Shown here in pieces: positions 1 to 8,125 of a DNA stretch of 43,184 nt. The DNA comes from Oligoflexales bacterium. GTDB taxonomy: Bacteria > Bdellovibrionota_B > Oligoflexia > Oligoflexales > RGVZ01. The stretch is taken from the NCBI GenBank assembly GCA_947445775.1, contig CANFEB010000021.1:1-43184 (forward strand), given 5' to 3'. The notes beneath the pieces are model-generated. The model saw only the letters and a list, made by a program, of their open reading frames with translations. It was not told the DNA's origin and ran no database searches. How positions within the stretch are numbered: the first letter of the stretch is position 1; every line of letters begins with the position of its first letter. A program made the translations under genes and the position numbers.

Positions 1-659
1 AGCAACGCTACGGCTGTCGCGGCAAGGCGTCTTTTTTTGGCGACATCGAGGCCGACGCTCTGGGCAATTTGTGGCCCAAGCATCATCGTATCGATAGCTG
101 GTCCCAAGTGCCAGGTTAGGGCAAGGCCAGCAATGGCAAAGGGCATGGCCTGCAATAAATCCGTCCAGCTTTTTCCAGAAAGGCTGCCGAGCAACCATTG
201 CAGCACGGAGATTGCGCGCCCGGGGTCATTCAGGGAAACAGACAATAGAAGGCTTCCAACAGAGCCAGCGGCGGTCGAGATGGCAAGCCCACTCAAAATC
301 AAATTTGAACCAAAGGAAATGACGACCAAGAGTGCCAGAAAACAACCGGCCAGTGCCGCCAAGGGGGCCAACTGTGAGGAGATTCCCGCCACCAGCAGGG
401 CCGTTACAGCCAGGCTTCCGCCGGCTTCGATGCCCAGGACAGATGGCGATGCCAGCGGGTTGCGGAAAAGGTTTTGGGTCAAGGCGCCGGCAACGCCCAG
501 AAAACCGCCTGCCAGCAAGGCCATCGTTGTCCGGGGCAAACGAAATGTGAGGATGACGTCTAGGCCAGATTCGAAATTGGTTGCGAAAATATTGCCGGAA
601 TAGCCCATGGCAAGACTCAGAGCAAATGTTGCGGCCATCAGGAGCAGCAGGCGAGTCAT
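1..659 (-). CDS. FecCD/BtuC-family ABC transporter permease, 3' part cut by window edge
   Basis: Inner-membrane permease subunit of a class-II-type ABC importer for an iron-siderophore, haem or cobalamin. The ATG at 657-659 (minus) opens a frame that stays open to base 1, giving about 218 residues of a protein that is normally about 330. Seen: a hydrophobic N-terminus (MTRLLLLMAATFALSLAMG), then the hallmark segment with FRLPRTTMALLAGG and LTQNLFRNPLASPSVLGIEAG, typical of the BtuC/FhuB/FepD family. The rest is Leu/Ala/Gly-rich with several likely membrane spans. Its start overlaps the stop of the upstream binding-protein gene as ATGA, so translation is probably coupled. The substrate cannot be read from this part. 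The ATPase gene would be expected beyond base 1. Confidence 0.88.
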   Translation of the reverse strand, partial: MTRLLLLMAATFALSLAMGYSGNIFATNFESGLDVILTFRLPRTTMALLAGGFLGVAGALTQNLFRNPLASPSVLGIEAGGSLAVTALLVAGISSQLAPLAALAGCFLALLVVISFGSNLILSGLAISTAAGSVGSLLLSVSLNDPGRAISVLQWLLGSLSGKSWTDLLQAMPFAIAGLALTWHLGPAIDTMMLGPQIAQSVGLDVAKKRRLAATAVAL

Positions 660-1690
660 GGACGGGCTTTCTCATGGGGTTGCTGATGCAATTCCAATTG
701 TCTTTTGGGGGATGGCCCCCTGAAAAAAGCGGCGCGCAAAATCGAGACAGTGTTCAATACGTCCGGAGAAAGGGCCAGCAAGTCGGCCGAAGACGGGACG
801 ACATAACGGTGGTTTTTCACCGCTGGGGTGTCGCGCCAGCCCGGTAGGGCCCGGAGCTGTTGTTTCAGCGAGTCGGCATTTTGGGTGTCGGTAAGCAGGA
901 CGATGATGTCAGGGGCTAGGGAAGTCAAGGATTCTGCGGTAACGCGCGGCCAACCGGTGAGGCCGGCAGCCGAGGCGGCATTGATACCACCAGCTAGATG
1001 GACCAGGTCGTCAAAGGTCGTTTTGCCAGCCATCACGGTGCCTGATCCGTCGAAACTGAGGACTCGTGTTCTCGGCGCAGATTTCATCTCGCCTGCCAAA
1101 ATCTGAGTCGCTCGGGCCGCGGCGCCGCCCTCTCTTTGAAAGGTATCGGCGATGGCGTTGGCATCATCTTTAAGGCCCAAGGCAGCACCCAGCTTCATAA
1201 TGTTGGTGCGGATGTCATCCAGGGATTCAAAGGCGTCGAGCCAGCATGTTTGCACGGCAAGGCTTTTTAAAGTGTTGCTGACGGCCGGGCGATTGAAGCT
1301 GGCGAACACCACGAGGTCGGGCTGCAAGGAGGCAAGGGCCTCCAGATTGTCACCCACGCGGGGGATGATTTTGGAAACTTCCTGAGCGACGTGGCTGTAG
1401 GTCGGGTTGTCGGCCTGAGCTGAAACCGCCACCAGGCGTTCTGTTGCGCCTGCTTTGGTAAGGATCCGGACTAAAATTTCGTCGCCGGCAAGGGACGTAG
1501 AAGCGATTTTAAGGGGGCTTGATTCAGTGGCTGGCGGGCAACTGTTGTTGGTGTTTTTCCCCATATTCCAGTGACTTGTGGCAAATCTGAGGGCAAAAAA
1601 CCCAACTAGGATGCATGCCCCGAGGCCGGCAGCAAACCGCCATGGTTTTAAAGTTTTATTAAAATGTCTTTTCATTTTTAATATAATCAT
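656..1690 (-). CDS. ABC transporter substrate-binding protein (BtuF/FepB-like, Peripla_BP_2)
   Basis: Periplasmic binding protein of 344 residues for the adjacent permease, family TroA-like/class III. Seen: a basic N-terminus and one hydrophobic segment (about residues 17-37), a signal peptide or membrane anchor; then the family pattern RLVAVS, DNPTYSHVAQEV, IIPRVGDNLEALASLQPDLVV and a C-terminal lobe containing LAPDIIVLLTD. Start at 1690 is supported by a GGAGG nine bases upstream; an internal ATG five codons later is possible. The stop overlaps the permease start (ATGA), so the two form an operon. Ligand is probably a metal chelate or corrinoid by family; not determined here. Confidence 0.88.
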   Translation of the reverse strand: MIILKMKRHFNKTLKPWRFAAGLGACILVGFFALRFATSHWNMGKNTNNSCPPATESSPLKIASTSLAGDEILVRILTKAGATERLVAVSAQADNPTYSHVAQEVSKIIPRVGDNLEALASLQPDLVVFASFNRPAVSNTLKSLAVQTCWLDAFESLDDIRTNIMKLGAALGLKDDANAIADTFQREGGAAARATQILAGEMKSAPRTRVLSFDGSGTVMAGKTTFDDLVHLAGGINAASAAGLTGWPRVTAESLTSLAPDIIVLLTDTQNADSLKQQLRALPGWRDTPAVKNHRYVVPSSADLLALSPDVLNTVSILRAAFFRGPSPKRQLELHQQPHEKARP

Positions 1691-1698
1691 GATAATAT

Positions 1699-1719
1699 GC
1701 CTCCGTTGCTATAGGAGGC
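1699..1719. promoter_or_regulatory. Back-to-back Shine-Dalgarno inverted repeat between divergent genes
   Basis: GCCTCC (1699-1704) and GGAGGC (1714-1719) are exact inverted repeats around a 9-base loop. The right arm is the ribosome binding site of the plus gene at 1725 and the left arm is that of the minus gene at 1690. Only 34 bases separate the two start codons, so any transcript containing both arms could fold a 6-bp hairpin that hides its own binding site. Confidence 0.5.
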
Positions 1720-1724
1720 TGCTT

Positions 1725-2309
1725 ATGCGCAAGCCAGTTGTTGTTGCCGCCGTTATTCTCATCCTAACCTTGTCTATTACACTGGCACGCCGTTTGGCGC
1801 AGCCGGCAATCGCTGATTCAACAACTGCTGAAGTTGCTGAAGTTGCAGAAGTTGCAGAAGTTGCCGCAGTGCAGACTTCCATCCAAGCACCGGTGGTTTT
1901 GGCGGACCCGATCCGTCCGAGGTTTAGCCAGGCAAGCTCTCCTGTGCAGGTCGCTGAAACAAGGCCCGCCAAGGCGGTGCTTCGATTCGTGAAACCGTCG
2001 GTACGGCCTCTGAAAACCTCGTCAACGCAACCTGTGATGGAGCAAAAGAGGGTAGCTGATCATGGTCCCTATAATGCCATGTTGGGCACGCCAGGTGCAG
2101 CCTTCAGAGGTGTGAAGGATCATGGATCTCATGGCATGGGGACCCCCCAGTGGATCGAGTCGCTTAGTGGCCCCAAGGCACGGATTCCAGTTCGTGATTT
2201 TGCCGAGGAGGCTTCTAACAAAGCTGACAACTTGTCCGAGCCACTCTCTGTCAGCGTGGACTCTCAAGGCGGTGCTCACGGGGATTCCCGGGTCGATTCT
2301 GCCCACTAA
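1725..2309 (+). CDS. Secreted or membrane-anchored protein of unknown function
   Basis: A 194-residue protein not recognised as any family. The start at 1725 is chosen because AGGAGG lies six bases upstream; the frame is open further 5' but that part is antisense to the binding-protein gene. Seen: MRKP followed by a hydrophobic stretch (residues 5-18, VVVAAVILILTLSI), a signal peptide or anchor; then four AEV repeats from a 9-base tandem repeat; then a Pro/Ser/Thr-rich, basic, low-complexity region with His and Gly; acidic, Ser-rich C-terminus. No catalytic motif is visible. It is divergent from the ABC importer genes and followed by a likely terminator. A periplasm-spanning or TonB-like linker role is only a guess. 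Confidence 0.6.
   Translation: MRKPVVVAAVILILTLSITLARRLAQPAIADSTTAEVAEVAEVAEVAAVQTSIQAPVVLADPIRPRFSQASSPVQVAETRPAKAVLRFVKPSVRPLKTSSTQPVMEQKRVADHGPYNAMLGTPGAAFRGVKDHGSHGMGTPQWIESLSGPKARIPVRDFAEEASNKADNLSEPLSVSVDSQGGAHGDSRVDSAH
1827..1862 (+). repeat. 9-base tandem repeat, four copies
   Basis: Four consecutive 9-mers of the form GC(T/A)GAAGTT code for Ala-Glu-Val repeats. The unit is a multiple of three, so copy-number change would lengthen or shorten the protein without a frameshift. Confidence 0.8.
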
Positions 2310-2351
2310 CTCTGATTTACCGCCCCAATTTTCCTCCTTTCCCTCAATTAG

Positions 2352-2376
2352 GCCGGTAATTATTGCCGGCTTATTC
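2352..2376 (+). terminator. Hairpin terminator after the 1725-2309 gene
   Basis: GCCGGTAA and TTGCCGGC (2352-2370 region) pair as an 8-bp stem with one G-U pair and a 3-base loop, followed by TTATT. It sits 43 bases after the stop codon and upstream of the fliC promoter, so it probably separates the two transcripts. The U tract is short, so the call is moderate. Confidence 0.5.
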
Positions 2377-2403
2377 ACATCTTAAAAAATTGCGTGTTAT
2401 AAC
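2374..2403 (+). promoter_or_regulatory. Candidate sigma-70 type promoter for fliC
   Basis: TTCACA (2374-2379) and TATAAC (2398-2403) each match the sigma-70 consensus at five of six bases with an 18-base spacer, 47 bases before the fliC start. No FliA (sigma-28) or sigma-54 box was found here, which is unusual for a flagellin gene. Confidence 0.4.
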
Positions 2404-2450
2404 TGTTGTAGATCGCTGACATGTTTTTCCCTCAAGGACGAGGTCGAGCA

Positions 2451-3296
2451 ATGGGTCTTAGAATTCAGACCAATACAATGGCATTGACCGCAACGCGGCA
2501 CTTGAAGGACACGCGAGCCCTGCTCGACCGTTCCCTTGAGCGTTTGTCCAGCGGTTACCGGATCAATCGTTCTGGTGATGATGCCGCAGGGCTGGCCATT
2601 TCCGAGAAGTTGCGCGCTAAGACGCGGGGCCTCGTTCAGGCCTCTCGCAACGCATCTGACGGGGTTTCGTTGATCCAGGTTGCTGAAGGCGGCTTGAACG
2701 AAATTCAGAACATTATGGTCCGTCTGCGCGAACTCGGCGTGCAATCTGCCAGTGACACGATTGGCAACAAGGAGCGTGGCTACCTAGACCAGGAATACAA
2801 GTCGCTCAAGGAAGAGATTGACCGTATCGCCAACTCCACCGAATTCAACGGGACGTACCTGCTGGACGGCACCGGCGGTTCCCTTGATTTTCAAGTCAAT
2901 ACGGGCGGTGACAACATTCTTGGTGTGGACCGGATTTCCTTCGATGCCTTCAAGCTCGACGTCAATGTTGACAAGCTAGGCCTCGAAGAACTTTCCGTGA
3001 CCAGTAAGACCGAAGCCCAGCGCAGCTTGGCCAGCATCGACTCTGCAATCGATAAGGTTTCGTCAGTCCGCGGTCAGCTTGGTGCCATCGAGAATCGCCT
3101 CGAATCCACGATCAAAAACACAAGCATCTCAATTGAAAACCTTTCGGCTGCCCGTTCCCGCATCAAGGATGTTGATATTGCGGAAGAGACTTCGGAAATG
3201 GCGAAGCGCAATATCCTCATGCAGGCCGGCACTGCGATGTTGGCTCAGGCCAACAGCGTGCCAAAGATGGCGCTGTCGTTACTGCAAAATAATTGA
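2451..3296 (+). CDS. fliC: Flagellin
   Basis: Subunit of the flagellar filament, exported by the flagellar type III system and polymerised under the FliD cap. The 281-residue protein has the conserved N-terminal D0/D1 region (MGLRIQTNTMAL, then INRSGDDAAGLAIS and GGLNEIQNIMVRLREL) and the C-terminal D1/D0 region (SAARSRIKDVDIAEET, ending MALSLLQNN). The middle is very short, so variable D2/D3 domains are missing, as in many short flagellins. Start at 2451 is preferred over an upstream ATG at 2421 because flagellins begin MGL-R-I and GAGG lies seven bases upstream. fliD and fliS lie downstream; FliS is its expected cytoplasmic chaperone. Confidence 0.96.
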   Translation: MGLRIQTNTMALTATRHLKDTRALLDRSLERLSSGYRINRSGDDAAGLAISEKLRAKTRGLVQASRNASDGVSLIQVAEGGLNEIQNIMVRLRELGVQSASDTIGNKERGYLDQEYKSLKEEIDRIANSTEFNGTYLLDGTGGSLDFQVNTGGDNILGVDRISFDAFKLDVNVDKLGLEELSVTSKTEAQRSLASIDSAIDKVSSVRGQLGAIENRLESTIKNTSISIENLSAARSRIKDVDIAEETSEMAKRNILMQAGTAMLAQANSVPKMALSLLQNN

Positions 3297-3316
3297 TTGG
3301 CTTGGTTAGGGTTGGC

Positions 3317-3589
3317 TTGATTAGCCGGGATTTCCGGGAAGGGCTCTACGTCGTTTACATTCTGATGTGTGGTGACGGCAGCCTGTACACCGGAATCACT
3401 AACGATCTGGTCAAAAGAATCAAAGCGCACAATTTGGGGACGGCATCCAAGTACACGCGCGCCCGCCGACCTTTAAAGGTCGTCTATTCTGAAGGTGTTG
3501 TGAATAAGAGCGCGGCGCTTAAGCGTGAGTTTCAAATCAAGTCGTTGTCGCGCGCTCAGAAACTCGAAATTATTTCCCATAGCGGCTAA
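3317..3589 (+). CDS. Small GIY-YIG nuclease-family protein
   Basis: A single-domain GIY-YIG protein of about 90 residues (UPF0213/YhbQ-like), probable DNA-cleaving or DNA-binding role. Seen: VVYILMCGDGSLYTGIT (the GIY-YIG motif variant), NDLVKRIKAHN, KYTRARRPLKVVYSEG and AALKREFQIKSLSRAQK, matching the family's conserved Arg, Tyr and Glu positions. No ATG precedes the first strand; TTG at 3317 with AGGG five bases upstream is the best start, TTG at 3293 the alternative. It follows fliC by 20 bases and its 3' end overlaps the convergent GNAT gene by four bases. It is unrelated to flagellar function as far as can be seen, and may be a passenger in the flagellin transcript. Confidence 0.82.
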   Translation: MISRDFREGLYVVYILMCGDGSLYTGITNDLVKRIKAHNLGTASKYTRARRPLKVVYSEGVVNKSAALKREFQIKSLSRAQKLEIISHSG

Positions 3590-4641
3590 ATTGAATCGAG
3601 CCCCCAGATGAACCCCTTGTGCAGAGCTTGCTCGACAAGGGGTTTTGTTTTGGGATTCAGCGTCTTTACCCAAGCCATGGGATGATGCTCACTGCGTGTG
3701 CAGACCCGGCGCAGTTCAGTAAGACGCTCGCTTATGATAGCCGGTGGAACAAGGATTGTGAGCTCATCGAGGCCAACATGTTTGGCAACAATTGCGGCGC
3801 CACCTATCAGTAGATTCATGTCGGTGGTGCCCCATTCGTGGATGATGCCTTGCATGTCCATGCCTTTACCGACGATGAAAAAGAAGTCGATGGTTGGCAA
3901 CCCTCCTGAATTCTCCCCATGGCCAACAAACAGGGAGAGGTCTGGAATTTTAAGAAGCTCGCTGAATTCCTGGGGCGAGCGCTCCAATTGGAAAAAAGGC
4001 TGATTGAAGCCAGTCGAACGCAGGTGCAACATCCTTTCGATCAATGCCTCTGGCAATTCCCCTGTCCGGTATCCGTCGGGAAGCCAGACCTTCACACCCA
4101 CTGCCTTATCAAGATTTTCTTTCAGATTTGCCTGACTGTAACGACGAAGTTTTTTTGTCGATAGTGTCATCCTGATTTCTGTGCCAGCAGGCTCAAAGCC
4201 CAGTTTTTGGTAAAACGATTCAAGATCGCTCCATAAGACAATGGCATCGGCGCCTTGGCTCAAGGCTCGGCGCTCGATTTCCCCCAGCAGGGTCCGCATC
4301 CAGCCCTTGCCCTGTTCGCGGGGGTTCGTGGCCACATTGCCGACCAGACCCAGTTTTACGGTGGAACTGCCGGCCGCCAATTCAGTCCCGCAGGCCATGG
4401 TGCGAAACCATAAGTTCGCGTGGGCAAGGAAGGCGGAAGTTCCGGGATCATGTCCCTTCAAGGCGACGCAAATGCTGTGTCTGCTTCCTTCTGGGCCCAA
4501 AACCAGCGGGTACTCTTCGGCAATTTGGTAATGAGCTGGCTTGTCGGGGCGAAGGCACTCAATGAGAAGACGGTCCCGGGCAAATTGCTGTCCAGGCGTT
4601 TGTGGCTCAAAAAACTCGTAATCGGCTATAATCGAAGTCAA
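3586..4641 (-). CDS. GNAT-family N-acetyltransferase
   Basis: Likely acetyl-CoA-dependent acyltransferase of about 351 residues. Seen: the GNAT motif A region VKLGLVGNVATNP followed by REQGKGWMRTLLGEIE (the R/Q-x-x-G-x-G/A acetyl-CoA loop), then ADAIVLWSDLESFYQKLGFEPAG, the usual motif B ending. The C-terminal half (about residues 180-351) is a second domain with no clear assignment. Start is uncertain: TTG at 4641 has GGGA eight bases upstream; TTG at 4668 extends it by nine residues. It lies between fliC and fliD but on the opposite strand. A flagellin-modifying role would fit the position but is only inference; the substrate could equally be unrelated. Confidence 0.75.
   Translation of the reverse strand: MTSIIADYEFFEPQTPGQQFARDRLLIECLRPDKPAHYQIAEEYPLVLGPEGSRHSICVALKGHDPGTSAFLAHANLWFRTMACGTELAAGSSTVKLGLVGNVATNPREQGKGWMRTLLGEIERRALSQGADAIVLWSDLESFYQKLGFEPAGTEIRMTLSTKKLRRYSQANLKENLDKAVGVKVWLPDGYRTGELPEALIERMLHLRSTGFNQPFFQLERSPQEFSELLKIPDLSLFVGHGENSGGLPTIDFFFIVGKGMDMQGIIHEWGTTDMNLLIGGAAIVAKHVGLDELTILVPPAIISERLTELRRVCTRSEHHPMAWVKTLNPKTKPLVEQALHKGFIWGLDSI
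3611..3652 (+). terminator. Rho-independent terminator for fliC and GIY-YIG, inside the convergent GNAT gene
   Basis: AACCCCTTGT (3611-3620) pairs perfectly with ACAAGGGGTT (3635-3644) around a 14-base loop and is followed by TTGTTTT. The signal reads on the plus strand but the bases are also the last codons of the minus-strand GNAT gene. Confidence 0.72.
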
Positions 4642-4719
4642 GAAGGTATTCCCTTTTGCGAAAATCAAAAGGCTGCCTGATTAAACATAGCACAAAAACC
4701 GTGCTGGGGAGGTTGTACC

Positions 4720-6075
4720 ATGGGTGTCCGCATGCCAGGGCTGTCGGGTGGAGTCGATCCAAAAATGATCGAGCAGCTTATCCAGGTTGAAAAGATGCCG
4801 ATTGAAGCTGCAAAGAAACGTCGCGACATGATCGTCGACGATAAAAAAGAATACGAAAAGCTCAACACTGCGATGAACGACCTTGATGGCGCGTTGAACA
4901 AGTTGAAGACCCGAGGCGATTTCAATCGCCTGAAGGTGGAATCATCCAATCCGGACATCATTGATGGCATGGCGGCAGCGATGGCCCTGCCTGGGTCTTA
5001 TGAATTCGAGGTGCGTGCTCTGGCCCGATCTGAAAAAGAACTCGCAATGGGATTTCCCGACAAAGACACGACGCCAGTGGGTTTTGGTTTTATGCAAATC
5101 GAGCGTGAAAGCGGCGATCCCCTGGAAGTTACGATTGAAACAGATGCAACCCTGAAAGATGTTGCGCAGCAGATCAATGACCTCAATGCTGGCCTGCGCG
5201 CCATGGTGGTCAATACCAAGTACAATCCAGATTCTTATCGCCTTCTGGTTTTGAGTGAAAAATCTGGAAATGAATCCCAGATCAACATCGATCCAGACAC
5301 GACCTTTCTCGAATTCAAGGAGCAGGTGGCAGGACGCAACTTGGACGTTTTGTTCGAGGATGTGCCGGTGACCAACAATGAAAATACGCTGAATGAACTG
5401 ATCGACGGTGTGACGTTCAATGTGAAGCGCTCCGAGCCCGGCACTCGGGTCCAGGTCAACATCGCCTACGATGTCGATGCGACGGTGGAGAGCGTCAAAA
5501 CTTTTGTTGAAAAGTACAATGGCATCGCCAATTTTATTCATGAGCAGTTTCGCCTTGATCCCGAAACCAAAAAATCCGGCAGGCTTGGGGCCGACAGCTC
5601 ACTGCGCCAGGTGATGCGGACCCTGCAATCCGGAATTGTGACGCCGAAAGATAACAGTGAAAAAATCCAGAATCTCGCGGACATCGGCATCACGACAAAC
5701 CCTAAAACCGGTGAGCTAACTATGGACGAGGCTAAAGTGAAGACAGCTTTGGCCGAAGACTACAATGGCGTCGCTGGTTTGTTTACTCAGACGGCACAGA
5801 ACGCCGGCATTGCGAGCAAGATTGCGGAGAGTATTAAAGCCTTCCGGGATCCAGCGAGCGGTTTGGTGAAGGGGCGGCAGCGCACTTTTGAAACCCTGAT
5901 CAAGAATCAGGACAAAGAAATTGAGCGGCGCCAGAGAATGATGGAAGCGAAGGAACAGCAGATTCGGAGAAAGTTTTCGGTCCTAGAAAACCAAATGGCG
6001 GGCATGCAGTCGCAAGGAAGTATTCTAGGAGCGAGGTTTGGTGGCGCACCCCAAGGTGGAGGTGGCGCAGGCTGA
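4720..6075 (+). CDS. fliD: Flagellar hook-associated protein 2 (filament cap)
   Basis: FliD caps the growing filament and guides flagellin insertion outside the cell. The 451-residue protein has the FliD_N region (MPGLSGGVDPKMIEQLIQVEKMP and an early coiled coil to about residue 70), the middle flagellin hook IN region (about 200-240) and FliD_C (about 250-430, with VEKYNGIANFIHEQFRLD and DIGITTNPKTGELTMDEAK). The C-terminus ends in a Gln/Gly-rich tail after a long helix. GGGGAGG is seven bases before the ATG. A small inverted repeat, AGCAC/GTGCT at 4689-4705, lies just before this site. fliS follows after 12 bases, so they are co-transcribed. Confidence 0.94.
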   Translation: MGVRMPGLSGGVDPKMIEQLIQVEKMPIEAAKKRRDMIVDDKKEYEKLNTAMNDLDGALNKLKTRGDFNRLKVESSNPDIIDGMAAAMALPGSYEFEVRALARSEKELAMGFPDKDTTPVGFGFMQIERESGDPLEVTIETDATLKDVAQQINDLNAGLRAMVVNTKYNPDSYRLLVLSEKSGNESQINIDPDTTFLEFKEQVAGRNLDVLFEDVPVTNNENTLNELIDGVTFNVKRSEPGTRVQVNIAYDVDATVESVKTFVEKYNGIANFIHEQFRLDPETKKSGRLGADSSLRQVMRTLQSGIVTPKDNSEKIQNLADIGITTNPKTGELTMDEAKVKTALAEDYNGVAGLFTQTAQNAGIASKIAESIKAFRDPASGLVKGRQRTFETLIKNQDKEIERRQRMMEAKEQQIRRKFSVLENQMAGMQSQGSILGARFGGAPQGGGGAG

Positions 6076-6087
6076 TAAAGGCGGGCT

Positions 6088-6603
6088 ATGACACACAATC
6101 CCTACAAGCAGTATCAAAAGACTCAGGTCACCACGGCCAGCCGTGAAAAAGTTCTGCTGATGCTTTACGAGGGAGCGATCCGGTTCACTAAGCAAGCTCA
6201 CGCAGCGATGCTGGAAAAGAAAATCGCAGAAAAAGGCCGCTTCATCAGCAAGGCCACTGCCATCCTCAGCGAACTTATGGCCACCCTAGACTTCAAGGTC
6301 GGCGGACAACTCGCCGTTGACCTTGAGAACCTATATGTATTCATGATCGACAAACTGATCGAAGCCAACATCCACAACAAACCCGAATGCCTGGAAGCAG
6401 TGGAAAAGCTGCTAATTACCTTGCATGCGGCATGGCGGGACGTGATTGAGAATCCTCGGGATGACGGGGTGCCGTCTCCGCAACTGCAGCCCGACGAATT
6501 CAAGAAATATATGGCAGAACACACTCAAGATGATCAGCAGGGCGGCAAAAATGGCCAGGCAGAGAAGGCCAAAACGCGGCCTGAACTGAAAATTCGCGCC
6601 TGA
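6088..6603 (+). CDS. fliS: Flagellin export chaperone
   Basis: FliS binds the C-terminus of flagellin in the cytoplasm and prevents early polymerisation. Seen: NPYKQYQKTQVTTASREKVLLMLYEGAIRF, which is the family N-terminus (quoted only in part as a motif: NPYKQYQ and LLMLYEGAIRF), followed by helices with FISKATAILSELMATLDF and a conserved LYVFMIDKLIEAN. At 171 residues it is about 40 longer than usual; the extra part (about 135-171) is a charged, Gln/Lys-rich tail of unknown use. It lies 12 bases after fliD, the usual fliD-fliS pair. A weak AAGG precedes the ATG. Confidence 0.93.
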   Translation: MTHNPYKQYQKTQVTTASREKVLLMLYEGAIRFTKQAHAAMLEKKIAEKGRFISKATAILSELMATLDFKVGGQLAVDLENLYVFMIDKLIEANIHNKPECLEAVEKLLITLHAAWRDVIENPRDDGVPSPQLQPDEFKKYMAEHTQDDQQGGKNGQAEKAKTRPELKIRA

Positions 6604-6697
6604 AAATCAGCATTCCTGCAACAATTCTCCGCTCGCCTTCCATGGGCCCGCTATGGTGCTAGGCTAGAACTTGGGCAGAATCTTTCGACTTAAAGAG

Positions 6698-6719
6698 AGA
6701 TCGAGCAAAGATCGAGCAA
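6698..6719 (+). repeat. 11-base direct repeat upstream of the hook gene
   Basis: AGATCGAGCAA occurs twice head to tail (6698-6708, 6709-6719), 43 bases before the flgE-type start. One unit is one helical turn, so it could be a phased binding site; no regulator is known from the sequence. Confidence 0.5.
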
Positions 6720-6761
6720 GGTCAATCAAGTTCATGCAAGTTTTAGCCGGAGGCGTGGCAT

Positions 6762-8078
6762 ATGGGATTAACACAAACTCTGCATACGGGTGTATCGGGA
6801 CTTTCCAGCCAGTCAGACGGCATGGGAGTCGTAGCCAACAACATTGCCAACGCAAATGCGAAGGGCTTCAAACGCGATCGCGCAGAATTTGAAGACATGA
6901 TCCAAGGCGATTCGTCGGTTGGGCGGATGCAGGATAAAGTCGGTCGCGGTGCCAGGATCAAGGACATCCGGACGATCCACAGCCAGGGCAACCTGACCAC
7001 CACCGACAATCTGACTGACCTTGCCATCCAGGGTGGCGGAATGTTCATTCTGAATAATCCCGATGCCGCTGCTGACAGCACCGAGAGTCGTATGTTTACT
7101 CGGTCCGGCGCATTCATTTTTGATCGCGAAGGCTACATGGCAGATATTGGTGGTGCTAGAGTGCAGGGCTACGAGGCTCTTCCCTCCGGCCAGATATCAA
7201 GCCGGATCAGCGACTTCCGGATCAACACGAATGCTGTGCCGCCACACCAGACAGAAAACCTTCGCCTAGACATGAATCTGGATGCCCGCAGCAGAGTGGT
7301 GGAAGGGGATTTCGATCCAACGAAACCAGATACAACATCTAATTTTGGAACAAGCGTCGCTGTCCATGATAGCTTCGGCCGCACCCATCAGATTTCGCTG
7401 TTTTTCAAGCGCGCGAGCGCAGATGAAGACTCAACGTGGAAGTGGTATGCCATGGCAGATGGTAAGGAAATCGTCAATCCAGACGGCGACCTTCACCCTA
7501 TTGCCAACGGTGAAATGAAGTTTAATAGCAAGGGCGAGATGATCGAGCAATCGGTCGAAAAGTCCGAGGCTAATTTTTCCGGTGGAGCTGCGCTGGGTCA
7601 GGTTATCAATTTCGATTTCGGAAAAAAATCAACCGATGAGATCAAAAAGCAAGTTGGCGGGACGACGTGCCTTGCTGCGAAGAGCGGGACCAACTACCAC
7701 ACCCAAGACGGCCATGAGTCGGGGATGATCAAGGCCCTGCGTGTTGATCCTACGGGTGTTGTGCGCGGTATTTACACCAACGGCATGAACCGCAATCTTG
7801 GTGCGGTCGCCCTGGCAACGTTTGAGAATGTGGACGGCCTGCGCAAGGGTGGCCGTAACATGTTCTATCAGTCTCAGGATTCAGGTCCGGCCAAGGTCGG
7901 TATGGCCCAGACGAGTAATCGCGGTTCCATCTGGTCTTCTACCTTGGAGGAATCCAACGTCGACATTGCCCAGGAATTTGTGAATATGATTCTGACGCAA
8001 CGGGCCTTCCAGGCCAACTCGCGCTCGATCACGACGACCGACACGATGATTGAGGAAGTGTTGAACCTGAAACGTTAA
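6762..8078 (+). CDS. flgE: Flagellar hook protein FlgE (FlgE/F/G family)
   Basis: Structural subunit of the flagellar hook, exported through the rod. The 438-residue length fits a hook protein rather than the shorter rod proteins FlgF/FlgG. Seen: N-terminal rod-hook motif (TGVSGLSSQSDGMGVVANNIANAN then KGFKR), TTDNLTDLAIQGGGMFIL, a large middle part, and the conserved C-terminal IAQEFVNMILTQRAFQAN and TTDTMIEEVLNL. GGAGG lies eight bases upstream of the ATG. It is separated from fliS by 158 bases with no convincing FliA or sigma-54 promoter. FlgE is preferred by length and the low-complexity middle; another hook-like paralogue is possible. Confidence 0.9.
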   Translation: MGLTQTLHTGVSGLSSQSDGMGVVANNIANANAKGFKRDRAEFEDMIQGDSSVGRMQDKVGRGARIKDIRTIHSQGNLTTTDNLTDLAIQGGGMFILNNPDAAADSTESRMFTRSGAFIFDREGYMADIGGARVQGYEALPSGQISSRISDFRINTNAVPPHQTENLRLDMNLDARSRVVEGDFDPTKPDTTSNFGTSVAVHDSFGRTHQISLFFKRASADEDSTWKWYAMADGKEIVNPDGDLHPIANGEMKFNSKGEMIEQSVEKSEANFSGGAALGQVINFDFGKKSTDEIKKQVGGTTCLAAKSGTNYHTQDGHESGMIKALRVDPTGVVRGIYTNGMNRNLGAVALATFENVDGLRKGGRNMFYQSQDSGPAKVGMAQTSNRGSIWSSTLEESNVDIAQEFVNMILTQRAFQANSRSITTTDTMIEEVLNLKR

Positions 8079-8125
8079 TTTTTGGTTTGCATGTTGTGAA
8101 TTAATCCATTGAGGCTTCCCATAGT

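Noticed and set aside
37-603. Long plus-strand frame at the left end
   Set aside because: It is antisense to a clear FecCD permease with many family motifs; similar long antisense frames occur across the GC-rich genes and show no motifs or ribosome sites.
6604-6761. FliA or sigma-54 promoter for the hook gene
   Set aside because: No sequence matched both boxes at the right spacing; only an 11-base direct repeat is clear.
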